Source of the DNA: CAZILN01 sp964540005
Lineage (GTDB): Bacteria; Bacteroidota; Bacteroidia; Bacteroidales; SM23-62
Assembly (NCBI GenBank): GCA_964540005.1
Contig: CAZILN010000301.1
Coordinates: 1-35,635 of the forward strand
Direction: 5' to 3'
DNA: 35,635 bases
The position numbers and the translations under genes were made by a program. Below the pieces are notes generated by a model. It ran no database searches. It was not told the DNA's origin and saw only the letters and a program-made list of their open reading frames with translations. This document shows, one piece after another, positions 16,888 to 26,149 of this stretch; positions within the stretch are counted from its first letter, which is position 1, and each line of letters starts with the position of its first letter.

Positions 16888-18919
16888 TGCCTAGAATTAC
16901 CCTGATATTAACAATACTTCTATTCGTTTCCCCTGTTTACGGACAATCAGCAGGTATTAGGTTTTCAGGTGATTATGAGCAGGTTCCCTTTGACAGTTTT
17001 GCACAGTCGATAAAAAGCACCACAGGATTCGATATATTTTATCTTGGTGAATGGACCTCAGGCATCAGTATCGAAAGAGGAGAAATACTTCGGGGGGAAA
17101 AGGGAAGAGGTCATAGAATCAGTAAGCATTGGAGAAAATACCCCGGATGTAAAAGGCAGCATGGTTACTCTATACGGGAAGATCTGGGATGTAGAGAATG
17201 GACAATCCCTGATCGGGGCAACCATATATTTTACAGAGACAAAAACAGGAACGGTGACTGATATTGACGGACGCTATCAGATAGTCCTGACAGCAGGAAG
17301 CTACCTGGTTTCTATTCAATGCCCCGGCATTCAATCCGTGGGAGAGGGGGCCTCAGGATTCAATGTCAGGGGCAGCTCGGCCGATCAGAACATGTTTTAT
17401 ATTAATAAGGTCCCGGTCTATAACACTTCTCACCTGTTCGGTTTCTTCTCTTCGTTCAGTCCGGTTACAGGTCACGTGGCCGTAGAAGGGCCCATCAAAA
17501 AGGGGAAACACTCATTTGTACTGAGTACCTGTTCAACCTATTCTGACTGGATATTTTCCCTGCTTGAAGATCCCGCATTAAGAAACAGCACTGCATCCTT
17601 CTATGATGTATCTGCAGGGATCACCCTGGAGCCGGATGAAAAGAACCTTATCAAGATATTCGGGTATTACACCTCGGATAAGTTTCATTATGAGGATTTC
17701 CTGGCATATGATTATAATAATTCCGGATCTTCGGTTAGCTGGCGTCACCGTATATCTCCCTCACTGACCGCTGATATGGCAGCAGTTTTTGGTAATTATT
17801 CATTTGGTACGGTCAACCAGGAATACCTGACTTCGGCATATGAGCATAATTATCAGATCGGGCATTACGAGATAAAATCTGATTTCAGCTGGGTACCGGT
17901 CCGAAAGCATATTGTATCATTTGGAGGAAGTATCATTTACTATGACCTGTATCATGGGGAGGTAAGGCCTTTCGGATCAGAATCCAACAGGTTACCGGTC
18001 AACCTGGGACTTGACAGAGGAACGGAATCTGCCATTTACCTTGGGGACAAGTATGAGCTTTTACCAAAACTGACCATATACGGCGGCCAGCGATACAGCA
18101 TGTTCAATAACCTGGGACCTGCAAAAGTTTATGATTATTATCCCGATGCTCCCAGGAACCCTGACTATATAAGCGATACATCTGATTATGCTGCAGGCAG
18201 GCTGGTTAATACTTATTCGGGACCGGATATCCGGACTGCACTGAATTACAAAACCGGGATAAACTCTTTGGTTAAACTTTCATACAACAGGATACGGCAA
18301 TATATATTCCTGCTCAGCAATACAATTGCCATCGCCCCAACCGACCAGTGGAAGTTATGCGATTATCATATCAGGCCTCCCTTCAGTGATCAGATAGCGG
18401 CGGGTTTATATAAGGATTTTCCGCTGGGAGGCATTCGCAGCTCGGTTGAAGGTCTATTTCAAGAAGATCCATGATGTAGTTGAATACAGTGACGGAGCAG
18501 ATTTTATTGCATCACCGTATATTGAAAGAGATATTTTGCAGGGCAGCCAGACTGCCTATAGTTTCGAGCTGATGGTCGAAAAGGAAAAGGGAAAGCTGAA
18601 CGGGTGGATCTTATATACTTATTCCAGATCACAGATTCTGGTTGACGGAGTTCATGAATGGGATAAGATCAATAACGGCCAGGTCTATCCTGCCAATTAT
18701 GACAGGCCACATGCCCTGAATGTCATAATGAACTTCAGGAATAACAGGAGGTTGAGTTTTTCTGGGAATATAGTGTATAATTCAGGCCGGCCTGTTACTT
18801 ATCCCGTTTATTTCCGCTCAGAGGAAGGAACAGTAAAGGGATATAAGATCTCTGTTTTCGGGACAACCATAGTAACCTTATCGTGGAATTTTAAGTTCGG
18901 GAGTTATGCCAGCGAATAG
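16887..18919 (+). pseudogene. B2: decayed TonB receptor with four deletions and frameshifts
   Basis: Starts at the ATG at 16887 (MPRITLILTILLF) like B1 and ends in the same SWNFKFGSYASE. Relative to B1 it lacks about 191 bases inside the STN domain (junction near 17073, out of frame). It lacks 228 bases from the end of the carboxypeptidase-like domain to the start of the plug (junction near 17322, in frame; SIQC joins PGIQSVGEG). It lacks 135 bases of the plug (17456-17464, in frame) and 189 bases of late barrel (about 18805, in frame; TYPV joins YFRSEEG). An extra G near 18451 shifts the frame again. No TonB plug or signal-linked full frame remains, so it cannot make a working receptor. The long open frames 17044-18474 and 18446-18919 are fragments of it. 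Confidence 0.92.
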
Positions 18920-19725
18920 ATCAGGCCTGTTTATCTTACTTGCAATCGCTCTTCTGTCCACCCATTGACAGTGTGTACTATGAAATGGAGACCAAACAGA
19001 CCAGCGATCCTTTCAGGCCCCTGCACGGAATACAATTATATTTTGACCTGGAAGCAGATAATGACCAGGCTCATAATTACCGCTGGGAACTGGAGGAGAC
19101 CTGGGAATATAACGCGGCCAATCTCATCCAGTATTATTACGACGGGGCCATGCATCCTATGAGGGATCCCTTTGAATTTTATACCTGCTGGAATACCTTA
19201 CGGATCAATAATATCTATACCTTTTCAACAAAACATTCTCAAAGCAACACTATACACAAATATCCCCTTAACTATGTTTCTGAAAGGACTTTACGGTTAC
19301 AGGTCAGGTACAGCCTGCTGGTCAGGCAATATACCCTCAGCGATGAAGCTTTTCAGTACTGGGATCAGATGAAAAAGCAGAACCAGGAGAGTGGTGGCCT
19401 GTATGAAACCCAACCCTCGCATATCAGGGGGAATATTTATAATATTAATGATCTCGATGAACGAATGCTTGGTTTTTTCAATGTTTCTTCCTCATCGGAA
19501 AAGCGGATTTTCATCGATGGCATCCGGGAACTTGATTACCCAAGGAATCGTTGTTTTCCTGATACCATTGATTATACCAGCCAGATACCCGGTTATATGA
19601 TTTTTCCGGTCTACCTGCGCTCTGTCAATCCCATGGGTGCCGGACCGCCTTATATTTATGGAAGATATCTGTGTTTTGATTGTACCAATGGAGGAGGAAT
19701 AAATGTCAAACCTGATTTCTGGTAG
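18906..19725 (+). pseudogene. C2: decayed DUF4249 lipoprotein lacking its N-terminal part
   Basis: The ATG at 18906 matches the C1 start and overlaps B2 as in copy 1. After about 20 residues (MPANRSGLFILLAIALL) the frame meets TGA at 18966-18968. A deletion of about 335 bases has joined the signal peptide to the CPPIDSVYYEM segment out of frame. It removes the lipobox Cys and the first beta-sandwich region. From there the body is intact to the stop at 19725 in the shifted frame, including RYSLLVRQYTLSDEAFQYWD, NQESGGLYETQPS and the CFDC pair. The open frame beginning at 18940 is therefore not an independent gene: it lacks both a start and a signal. Confidence 0.9.
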
Positions 19726-19729
19726 TCAT

Positions 19730-20869
19730 ATGAACAGGATAAGCAATCATATCATTCTCCTGGGCCTTGTCATCCTTTTGCAGGCTGTATTTACTAACGC
19801 ACAGCCGGTATATGATCCGGTACTTCTCAGTTCCCCGGTGTACAGGGAAAAATTGCATCTCTTTACCGACCGGAATTTATACGCTTCCGGTGAACCGGTT
19901 CTGTTCAGGGCCTATACTAAATGGATGCGTAATTTTCCTCCCTCATCATACTTTCATGTTCCTCTGACAATTATAAATCCTCAGAAGATGGGCATGGCCG
20001 ATCTGGCGACAGGTACCACGGATACTGGTGTTTCAGGGTTTCTCACAGCACCCGGTAAAGGGATTGTTTGCAACACGGACAGATCCAGCTACGGGAAACG
20101 GGAAAAAGTGACAATACAGCTACAGCAAGGAGACAATGTTTCCTCAGCTGATGGCTATTGCATAGCTGTAATTAAAAAAGGGTACCTGGATACAGATTAA
20201 AGTTACACCGATGATAATGCAGGAGAGGACGAGACCCTTAGGCAGGATGTATTGTACTATCCTGAAACCAGGGGACTGTCAGTTTCCGGACAGGTTGTGC
20301 GGAGCCAGGACAGGCAGGCAGAGGCTTATTCAAGCATCTATGTGACACTGCTCGGGACAGACCCGGATTGTCTTGGATTCATGACGGATGAAAGCGGCAG
20401 GATACACTTTTCGATCCCTCGCCACACAGACTCCCGGGATATACTTATAACTTTTGATCCAAGAAAGGATGAGGAGCTTGAAATCATTATGGATGATGAG
20501 TATTCAGATGATTATGCAGATGTCCCGGACCCGTCAGATAAGTTTTTAACGGACAGCCGTATCCTGGTGGAGGAGGTCATGGTGAACAATCAGCTTGGAA
20601 GGGTATTCAAATCAGCGGACAGGGAAACCACCCCTGCAGATGAAAGCGGAGCTGGACAGCCATTCTATGGAAGTCCGGATCTGAGATACAGGACGGATGA
20701 TTATGTAGCACTTCCCAACCTGGAGGAATTCTGTTTCAATCTAATACCAAGCCTGTACCTGCAAAAGGATAAAGACAAAAGATACTTTATTATACGGGGG
20801 GTCACTGAAAACGGAAGAATAATGCAGAACACCTGCGAATTTTCGGTAGAAAAAGGGGAAACATTCTAA
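19730..20869 (+). pseudogene. D2: decayed MG2-type protein with TAA and two in-frame deletions
   Basis: Begins at the ATG at 19730 with an intact signal peptide (ending FTNAQ) and the MG2 opening LFTDRNLYASGEPVLFRA. A 180-base deletion (60 codons) at 19910/19911 joins LFR directly to AYTKWMRN. A TAA at 20198-20200 ends the frame after KKGYLDTD; the same frame then continues (SYTDDNAGEDETL) to 20869. A 420-base deletion (140 codons) near 20786 joins KRYF to IIRGVTENG and removes exactly the region that in D1 holds the plug-like domain. The C-terminus has a few extra residues (KGETF). Both deletions keep the reading frame. Confidence 0.9.
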
Positions 20870-20921
20870 AGACAAGGAATTGCCGAAACAATCACACCCC
20901 ACGAAGCAGCTCATAGTGTAT

Positions 20922-23768
20922 CTATTTCTTATTCTGGTCGTCTTCCTTTTTCTTTTTATCAAGATATGTCACGCCTTTGTCTATCCACTCCGGGGCCTTC
21001 TCGCCCAGCAAATGGTGGTTGAAGAATTCATTAACCTTGGTGGTATAATCAAGCTGGTTTTCCTTTTTGCGCACGCTGTGGTTTTCACCGGCATAGACCA
21101 GCATGATCATGGGTTTGCTCATTCTGCGCATGGTGATGTAGAGTTCTATTCCCTGGTGCCAGTCCACCGCTCCGTCCTCATCTCCAAAGGCAACGAGCAG
21201 GGGAGCAGTGATATTTGCTGCCTGGAACAGGGGTGAATTCTTCACATACTCATCCATGATCTCCCAGTAGGGATTATCGAACCGGCCCTGTGAGGTCTCA
21301 AAAATGCGCTGGTCGGGGGTGCCCGAATTCCAGTAGATGGAATTATACATGCTGATCATATTGGTCAGGGGGGCGCCTGCTACAGCGGCGGAAATAAGAT
21401 CGGTCTGAGTAATGATGAAAGATGTCTGGTATGCCCCCCAGCTATGGCCCATCAGGCCGATTTTTCCCTCGTCTATCATTCCTGTTTCCAGTATTTTTTT
21501 AATGGCCGGGACCACACACTCAACCGCTGATTCGCCCGGATGGTTGGTCCTGTAAACAATATCCGGCTGGAAAATAAAGTAGCCCTGCTGGACGTAGTTA
21601 GTGAAATTGTATGAACTGCGGGGAGAGGGTACGACATAGCGGTGTATGCTGTTGGACCTAATTTCGTAAATATAAATTATCATGGGATATTTCTTACCCT
21701 CTTCATAGTTGGCAGGATAGTGCAGCACTCCCTGCAGGGGCTTCCCGTTCTCATTGGTGAAACTGACCAATTCAGTTCTGCCCCAGGCGAAATCACTCTG
21801 CTGGGGGTTGGTTTTTGAAAGCTGGACCGGGATTTTGAAAGATCCCGAAGTGTGGAACAGATCTGGTGAGTCTTCATAGGATTCGGATGTGAAAATAAAT
21901 TGCTCCCCAGATTTTGCTTTGGCCAGGCGCTGTATTGATTTATCCTGGTAAATAAGTTCCTCGATCTTTCCTTTAGGGCTCATCCTGGCATATCCGGATT
22001 TCTTGGTTTTATCGCCAAACATACTCAGGTAGAGGTCCTGCCCGGGATCCAGCCAGTCTTCTTCATAGTCAAGCCTCCGCACACGGTAAATTATCTCGTT
22101 CTCCCTTCCTGCTGTGAGCTTTTTTGCACCGCTTCCATCCGGGTTTACCGCCCATACATCATATTCATCATAAAGCAGCACCTGCCGGTCATCCTTGAAC
22201 CACCCACTGCTTCCATAAGGAGGTTTTTTAACTATTGGCAGGTCATCCCGGGTATTCCAGAAGTCTGAGTCTATTCCCTCAGTAAGATTACGGTGTTTAG
22301 CCTGTTCAATGTCATATGTCCACCAGTTGTGGTCCTTGAAATACAGGAGGTATTTTCCATCAGGAGAAGACCCGTACATATACCGGGTATTGAATGTTGA
22401 AGCTACATCGGTCCCGGTCCCGGTCCTGGTGTCAATGATCCTGTAATCGGCATATTCCATCAGGAACTGGGGCTTATAAGGTTTTAGGTTCAGGATCAGT
22501 GCATGTTTCTGGTCCCCGCACAACCTTGCTCCCCGGTAATCTTCGTCTGCAATCCTGATCAGTTTATTATCATCCAGGTTCCAGGCACATAGATAGCTGA
22601 AGTTATTTGCATGGTTATATTGCTGTTGCTGTTCCGGCTGGATGGGATCATCCTTCCAGTGCCAGATATCGAGTCCGGGCAGCTTCTCATCCTTATCCGG
22701 TTTTCTGGCTGCTTCCTTCTTTGTGGAATCACTTTTCTCAGTCTTATCCTCTTTCTCCTGGTCTGATTCATCCTTCGTGTCATCTGAACCTTCCTTTTCT
22801 TCATCTGATTTTTCCTCTATCTTTTCAACAGGGGTCCATTCATATATCCCGACAAACAGGGCTGACAGATCCTCTGCCCATACCGGTCTGTAAGTTTCCC
22901 TGATCCTCATGGAATCAGGCATATTTTTACCCTGGGCGGGTACAAATTTCAGTATGACCGGATTGGTTGCTACGGGGTTTTTTACTGCAAATATTTCATG
23001 TGTGGCCTCCTTAAAATTGGTATCATAGACGGCCTTGAAAAATACAAATGCATCCTGTTTCTTCTCCCAGGATAAATTCAGGTAGGAGGCCGTATCACTG
23101 TCAATACCCACAACCTGGTAATTAGCCAGTTTGAACAATTCGACCCCGTTCCCCTTTTTACCGTCGGCATCGATTATGTAGGCCAGGTAATTACCCTTTT
23201 TGTTGAAGGCCCACTCGGATACATTCCCTATGTTCCTGGTCTGTCCGTTTGAAAGGTTGCGCAGCAGGATATCCTTGCCCTTGTGTTTTATTCCTTTTGG
23301 CGGATAGGTCACCATGACCAGGTGTTCCGAATTTTCTGAAAAGCTGAAACTGTTTATATCTTCGAAAAGTTCCTCCTCTCCCGATTCCAGGTTGAGCAGT
23401 TTCATTTTATATTTGATTGTTTCGTTTTTCTCGCGTTTCTTCTCCAGCTCTTTTTCGGGGAACCCGATGCGGAAGGCAGCCCATCTGGAATCTTTGGTGA
23501 ACTGCAGGGCGCCTGCAAGCTCGAACTTATAGGATTTGTCTTCGCTGCTGTGTTTAATATACAGGGTGTCATCCCCGTCAACTAGTGTGATATGCCAGGC
23601 TGTCCATGAACCGTCATCTGAGATCCAGGTCTGTCCCATGGATTGCCAGCTGTCATAATCTTCTTTTGTTAGAGTTGGGAGAGCTGATTGAGAATAAGCA
23701 GGTAAGCTGAAAAGAATCAGCAGGATTAAGCTTATTGCTGTCCTGATACGAATTGTTACTTGTGACAT
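20922..23768 (-). CDS. S9-family (prolyl oligopeptidase-like) serine peptidase, exported
   Basis: A 948-residue enzyme when started at the ATG at 23768, chosen because it opens the signal peptide (RIRTAISLILLILF to PAYSQ); an upstream ATG at 23822 would add 18 unlikely residues. An N-terminal beta-propeller of WD/PD40-like blades (about 30-640) is followed by an alpha/beta-hydrolase domain. The nucleophile is Ser776 in GLMGHSWGAY. The acid is in AFGDEDGAVDW and the His in GENHSVRKK. The family cleaves short peptides after Pro or hydrophobic residues in the periplasm. Unusual is an insertion at residues about 315-363 made almost wholly of Glu, Asp, Lys and Ser. It stands convergent to the decayed cassette and divergent from the anSME gene. 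Confidence 0.9.
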   Translation of the reverse strand: MSQVTIRIRTAISLILLILFSLPAYSQSALPTLTKEDYDSWQSMGQTWISDDGSWTAWHITLVDGDDTLYIKHSSEDKSYKFELAGALQFTKDSRWAAFRIGFPEKELEKKREKNETIKYKMKLLNLESGEEELFEDINSFSFSENSEHLVMVTYPPKGIKHKGKDILLRNLSNGQTRNIGNVSEWAFNKKGNYLAYIIDADGKKGNGVELFKLANYQVVGIDSDTASYLNLSWEKKQDAFVFFKAVYDTNFKEATHEIFAVKNPVATNPVILKFVPAQGKNMPDSMRIRETYRPVWAEDLSALFVGIYEWTPVEKIEEKSDEEKEGSDDTKDESDQEKEDKTEKSDSTKKEAARKPDKDEKLPGLDIWHWKDDPIQPEQQQQYNHANNFSYLCAWNLDDNKLIRIADEDYRGARLCGDQKHALILNLKPYKPQFLMEYADYRIIDTRTGTGTDVASTFNTRYMYGSSPDGKYLLYFKDHNWWTYDIEQAKHRNLTEGIDSDFWNTRDDLPIVKKPPYGSSGWFKDDRQVLLYDEYDVWAVNPDGSGAKKLTAGRENEIIYRVRRLDYEEDWLDPGQDLYLSMFGDKTKKSGYARMSPKGKIEELIYQDKSIQRLAKAKSGEQFIFTSESYEDSPDLFHTSGSFKIPVQLSKTNPQQSDFAWGRTELVSFTNENGKPLQGVLHYPANYEEGKKYPMIIYIYEIRSNSIHRYVVPSPRSSYNFTNYVQQGYFIFQPDIVYRTNHPGESAVECVVPAIKKILETGMIDEGKIGLMGHSWGAYQTSFIITQTDLISAAVAGAPLTNMISMYNSIYWNSGTPDQRIFETSQGRFDNPYWEIMDEYVKNSPLFQAANITAPLLVAFGDEDGAVDWHQGIELYITMRRMSKPMIMLVYAGENHSVRKKENQLDYTTKVNEFFNHHLLGEKAPEWIDKGVTYLDKKKKEDDQNKK

Positions 23769-23917
23769 CTTTAGTTTGGTTATTGATTGTAAATCATTCT
23801 GCAGAAGAAGAAGAATACGCATATTACGGAACCATTCATAAAATTAACTATTCTGTTCAAACTACAATATTTCATATCTTGCTTATCCAAAGATACTGTT
23901 AGACCAAAGACAGGCAT

Positions 23918-25048
23918 ATGGATAACATATCCAGGGAATTCCAGGTTTTCGTCAAGCCGGTCAGCGGCCGGTGCAACCTCGGCTGCAGGTATTGCTATTA
24001 CCTGGGGAAGGAGGCTTTATATCCCGGGATCAAGAATGTACTAATGTCCGATGAGGTTCTCGAACGGTACATCACCCTGCATCTGGAAGCAGCAACCGAA
24101 GAGGTGATTTTTTTCTCCTGGCACGGAGGTGAACCAACCCTGGCAGGGATAGATTTTTTCCGTAAGGTAATTCATATCCAGAGCAGGCACTGCCCGGAAA
24201 GTAAAAGGATCATTAACGGCATACAAACCAACGGTATCCTGTTGAACAGGGAGTGGTGCGGCTTTTTTGCAGAGGAAGGATTTGCAGTAGGGATCAGCAT
24301 TGATGGTCCCCCTGACATGCATGACCGCTACCGTGTAAGCAGGGATGACCGGCCCACTTCAGGGCGGGTATTGCAGGGTTTACAGCTGCTTCAGGAACAT
24401 GGCATTACGCCGGAGATACTCTGTGTGGTCAATTCACATAATGTAAAGTACCCCCTGGAGGTGTATCGCTTTTTTAAGGACAGCGGAGCCCGGTTGCTTA
24501 CCTTTCTGCCCCTGGTGGAAAGGATGGAGGGTCCGGGCTCAGGGGTGAGTGAAATATCGGTGCCTGCCAGGGATTTTGGGATTTTTCTCAGCACGGTATT
24601 TGATGAATGGATTGAAAAGGATATCGGAAAAGTAAAGATCCAGATATTCGAAGAGGCTGCCCGCACGGCATTTAACCAGGACCATACCCTGTGTATCTTT
24701 AAAAAAACCTGTGGGGGGGTCCCGGTAGTGGAATACAACGGTGATTTTTATTCCTGTGACCATTATGTTGATCCGGTGCACAGGATAGGGAATATCAATG
24801 GCCAGGCTTTGTCTGAACTCCTGGATCATCCTCTGCAGAGGGCATTTGGAAAGGCAAAGCAGGATAGCCTCCCACAATACTGTCAGCAGTGCGAAGTACT
24901 GGATATGTGTAACGGGGAATGCCCGAAAAACAGGTTCATTATGACTCCCGATGGAGAGGCAGGACTGAACTATCTTTGTGAGGGCTATAAGCTGTTTTTC
25001 AGGCACTGTAAACCTTTTGTTGATGCCGTATCGGCACAATGGCAGTAG
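23918..25048 (+). CDS. Anaerobic sulfatase-maturating enzyme (radical SAM, SPASM)
   Basis: A 376-residue radical SAM enzyme. The 4Fe-4S motif CNLGCRYC gives Cys19, Cys23 and Cys26. The GGEPTL segment follows at about 70-75, and the C-terminal SPASM/auxiliary cluster region carries further Cys in TCGGVPVVEYNGDFYSCDHY and CQQCEVLDMCNGECPKNRF. This is the layout of anSMEs, which oxidise an active-site Cys or Ser of sulfatases to formylglycine in the cytoplasm without oxygen. Length is normal for the family. No sulfatase gene lies in this window, so its clients are elsewhere or beyond the edges. Related SPASM proteins that modify peptides cannot be fully excluded. Confidence 0.88.
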   Translation: MDNISREFQVFVKPVSGRCNLGCRYCYYLGKEALYPGIKNVLMSDEVLERYITLHLEAATEEVIFFSWHGGEPTLAGIDFFRKVIHIQSRHCPESKRIINGIQTNGILLNREWCGFFAEEGFAVGISIDGPPDMHDRYRVSRDDRPTSGRVLQGLQLLQEHGITPEILCVVNSHNVKYPLEVYRFFKDSGARLLTFLPLVERMEGPGSGVSEISVPARDFGIFLSTVFDEWIEKDIGKVKIQIFEEAARTAFNQDHTLCIFKKTCGGVPVVEYNGDFYSCDHYVDPVHRIGNINGQALSELLDHPLQRAFGKAKQDSLPQYCQQCEVLDMCNGECPKNRFIMTPDGEAGLNYLCEGYKLFFRHCKPFVDAVSAQWQ

Positions 25049-25133
25049 GTCCTGATATGCTTTGGTGGCATCTGGACTAACGATCGGTAGTATGGATCCT
25101 TCAATGTCAGAAAGGCCGGCTCCTTAAAAGGAA

Positions 25134-25997
25134 CTATGTCTTCAGTTTCTCCTTGAAAAACTCCACGGTCCGTTTCCAGGCGAGTTTGGCTGATTTTTCA
25201 TCGTAGCGGTCCGGGTTGGCGTCATTGTTGAAAGCATGCTGGGCTCCCTCATAAATGAAGATCTGGTAATCGACACCGGCTTCCTTCAGCGCCTTTTCAA
25301 ATGCTTCAATGCCGGCGTTGATACGCTCATCTTCCCCGGCATAGTGGGCCATAACGGCGGCCTTGATCTTCTTAACATCTTCGGGGACCGGTTGCCTGCC
25401 GTAGTAGGGGACGGCGGCGTTAAGGCCGGGAGCATTAACCGCTACCTGGTTGGTTACTCCCCCTCCCCAGCAAAAACCTGTGCATCCGACCTTTCCTGTC
25501 GATAAGGGATGGGTCTTCAGGTATTTCACGGCAGCTATAAAATCCTTTGTTGTGGTCTCTCCGTCAAGTTCCCGCATTTTGGTTCGTGCTGCATCTACAT
25601 CATCATCAGGGGTTCCTCCCAGTGGAGATAATGCATCAGGGGCAATGGAAAGAAAACCTTCCCTGGCCATGTGTTTGTTTACATCCTGTATGTGGGGCTG
25701 CAGGCCCTTGTTTTCATGGATCACAATAACGGCAGGGAGTTTCCCATCCCCTTTTGGCCTGGACAAAAGGGCACGCATCTCACCGGAGGCTCCGGGGTAT
25801 GTAATAAATTCCGAATGGATGTCTTCATCGTCCAGTGACAGGGCCGCGGCATAGGCTGTTTTACCGTCTAGCACTGCGAGCATGCTCATAGCAGCGGCAG
25901 TACTGCCAGCCAGCAGGCCCAGTTTTTTAATGAATTTCCGGCGGCCTAGGTGGCCCCGGTGATACTGATCATACAATCTGTTGATTTTGTCGTCCAT
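25134..25997 (-). CDS. Tat-exported dienelactone hydrolase family protein
   Basis: A 287-residue alpha/beta-hydrolase of the dienelactone hydrolase family. The N-terminus has a twin-arginine-like motif (RRKFIKKLGLLAG) before a hydrophobic stretch ending TAYA, so it is probably exported folded. The catalytic triad is visible: Cys176 in GFCWGGG, Asp223 in AGEDERINAG and His254 in GAQHAFNND, with Glu95 in VIHENKG in the place of the Glu that gates the Cys in the model enzyme. The native substrate in Bacteroidota is unknown, and many members are general carboxylic ester hydrolases. A TTG-N20-TAACTTTA promoter candidate lies just upstream. Confidence 0.92.
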   Translation of the reverse strand: MDDKINRLYDQYHRGHLGRRKFIKKLGLLAGSTAAAMSMLAVLDGKTAYAAALSLDDEDIHSEFITYPGASGEMRALLSRPKGDGKLPAVIVIHENKGLQPHIQDVNKHMAREGFLSIAPDALSPLGGTPDDDVDAARTKMRELDGETTTKDFIAAVKYLKTHPLSTGKVGCTGFCWGGGVTNQVAVNAPGLNAAVPYYGRQPVPEDVKKIKAAVMAHYAGEDERINAGIEAFEKALKEAGVDYQIFIYEGAQHAFNNDANPDRYDEKSAKLAWKRTVEFFKEKLKT

Positions 25998-26019
25998 AGT
26001 TTAAGGATATTTATTACAG

Positions 26020-26027
26020 TAAAGTTA
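26020..26027 (-). promoter_or_regulatory. Candidate promoter (TTG-N20-TAACTTTA) for the dienelactone hydrolase gene
   Basis: On the minus strand TAACTTTA ends 22 bases before the ATG and is preceded at 20 bases by a TTG. Spacing and motif are close to the Bacteroidota sigma-A consensus TTTG-N19-TAnnTTTG. It is the best supported of the four TAACTTTA boxes here. Confidence 0.45.
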
Positions 26028-26102
26028 TTCAATATCCGGGCACAAATCAATTTAATATTTACTATTAATTGTTTATGAATATATATAATACCATGTACAG
26101 TG

Positions 26103-26134
26103 TTGTTTTGCTTCACCAGATTTTCATACCTTAG
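26103..26134 (+). promoter_or_regulatory. Candidate promoter for the DUF3795 gene
   Basis: TTG at 26103-26105 and TACCTTAG at 26127-26134, spacer 21, end 15 bases before the ATG at 26150. The -7 box has one base fewer in the T-run than the consensus, and the leader would be very short. Confidence 0.3.
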
Positions 26135-26149
26135 TAAAAAACCCGGATT

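Larger units (their letters stand above)
16162..20869 (+). repeat. Decayed tandem copy of the four-gene cassette (A2-B2-C2-D2)
   Basis: Second copy of 9594-15960, 4.7 kb long. Compared with copy 1 it has lost about 191, 228, 135, 189, 335, 180 and 420 bases at seven sites, and has gained a TAG, a TAA and a one-base insertion. Those losses (1,678 bases) account for nearly all of the length difference. Gene order and gene junctions are still recognisable. Confidence 0.92.

Noticed and set aside
17044..18474. Open frame of 476 codons as an independent gene
   Set aside because: It begins inside the broken STN domain of B2, in the frame shifted by a deletion, without a signal peptide, and aligns with the middle of B1.
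18940..19725. Open frame of 261 codons as an independent gene
   Set aside because: It is the body of C2 in the frame left after the deletion. It has no proper start or signal and aligns with the C-terminal two thirds of C1.
16519..20200. In-frame TAG (16519) and TAA (20198) as possible stop-codon recoding
   Set aside because: Two different stop codons occur only in the second cassette, together with deletions and frameshifts, while all other genes use stops normally. Decay is the simpler reading.
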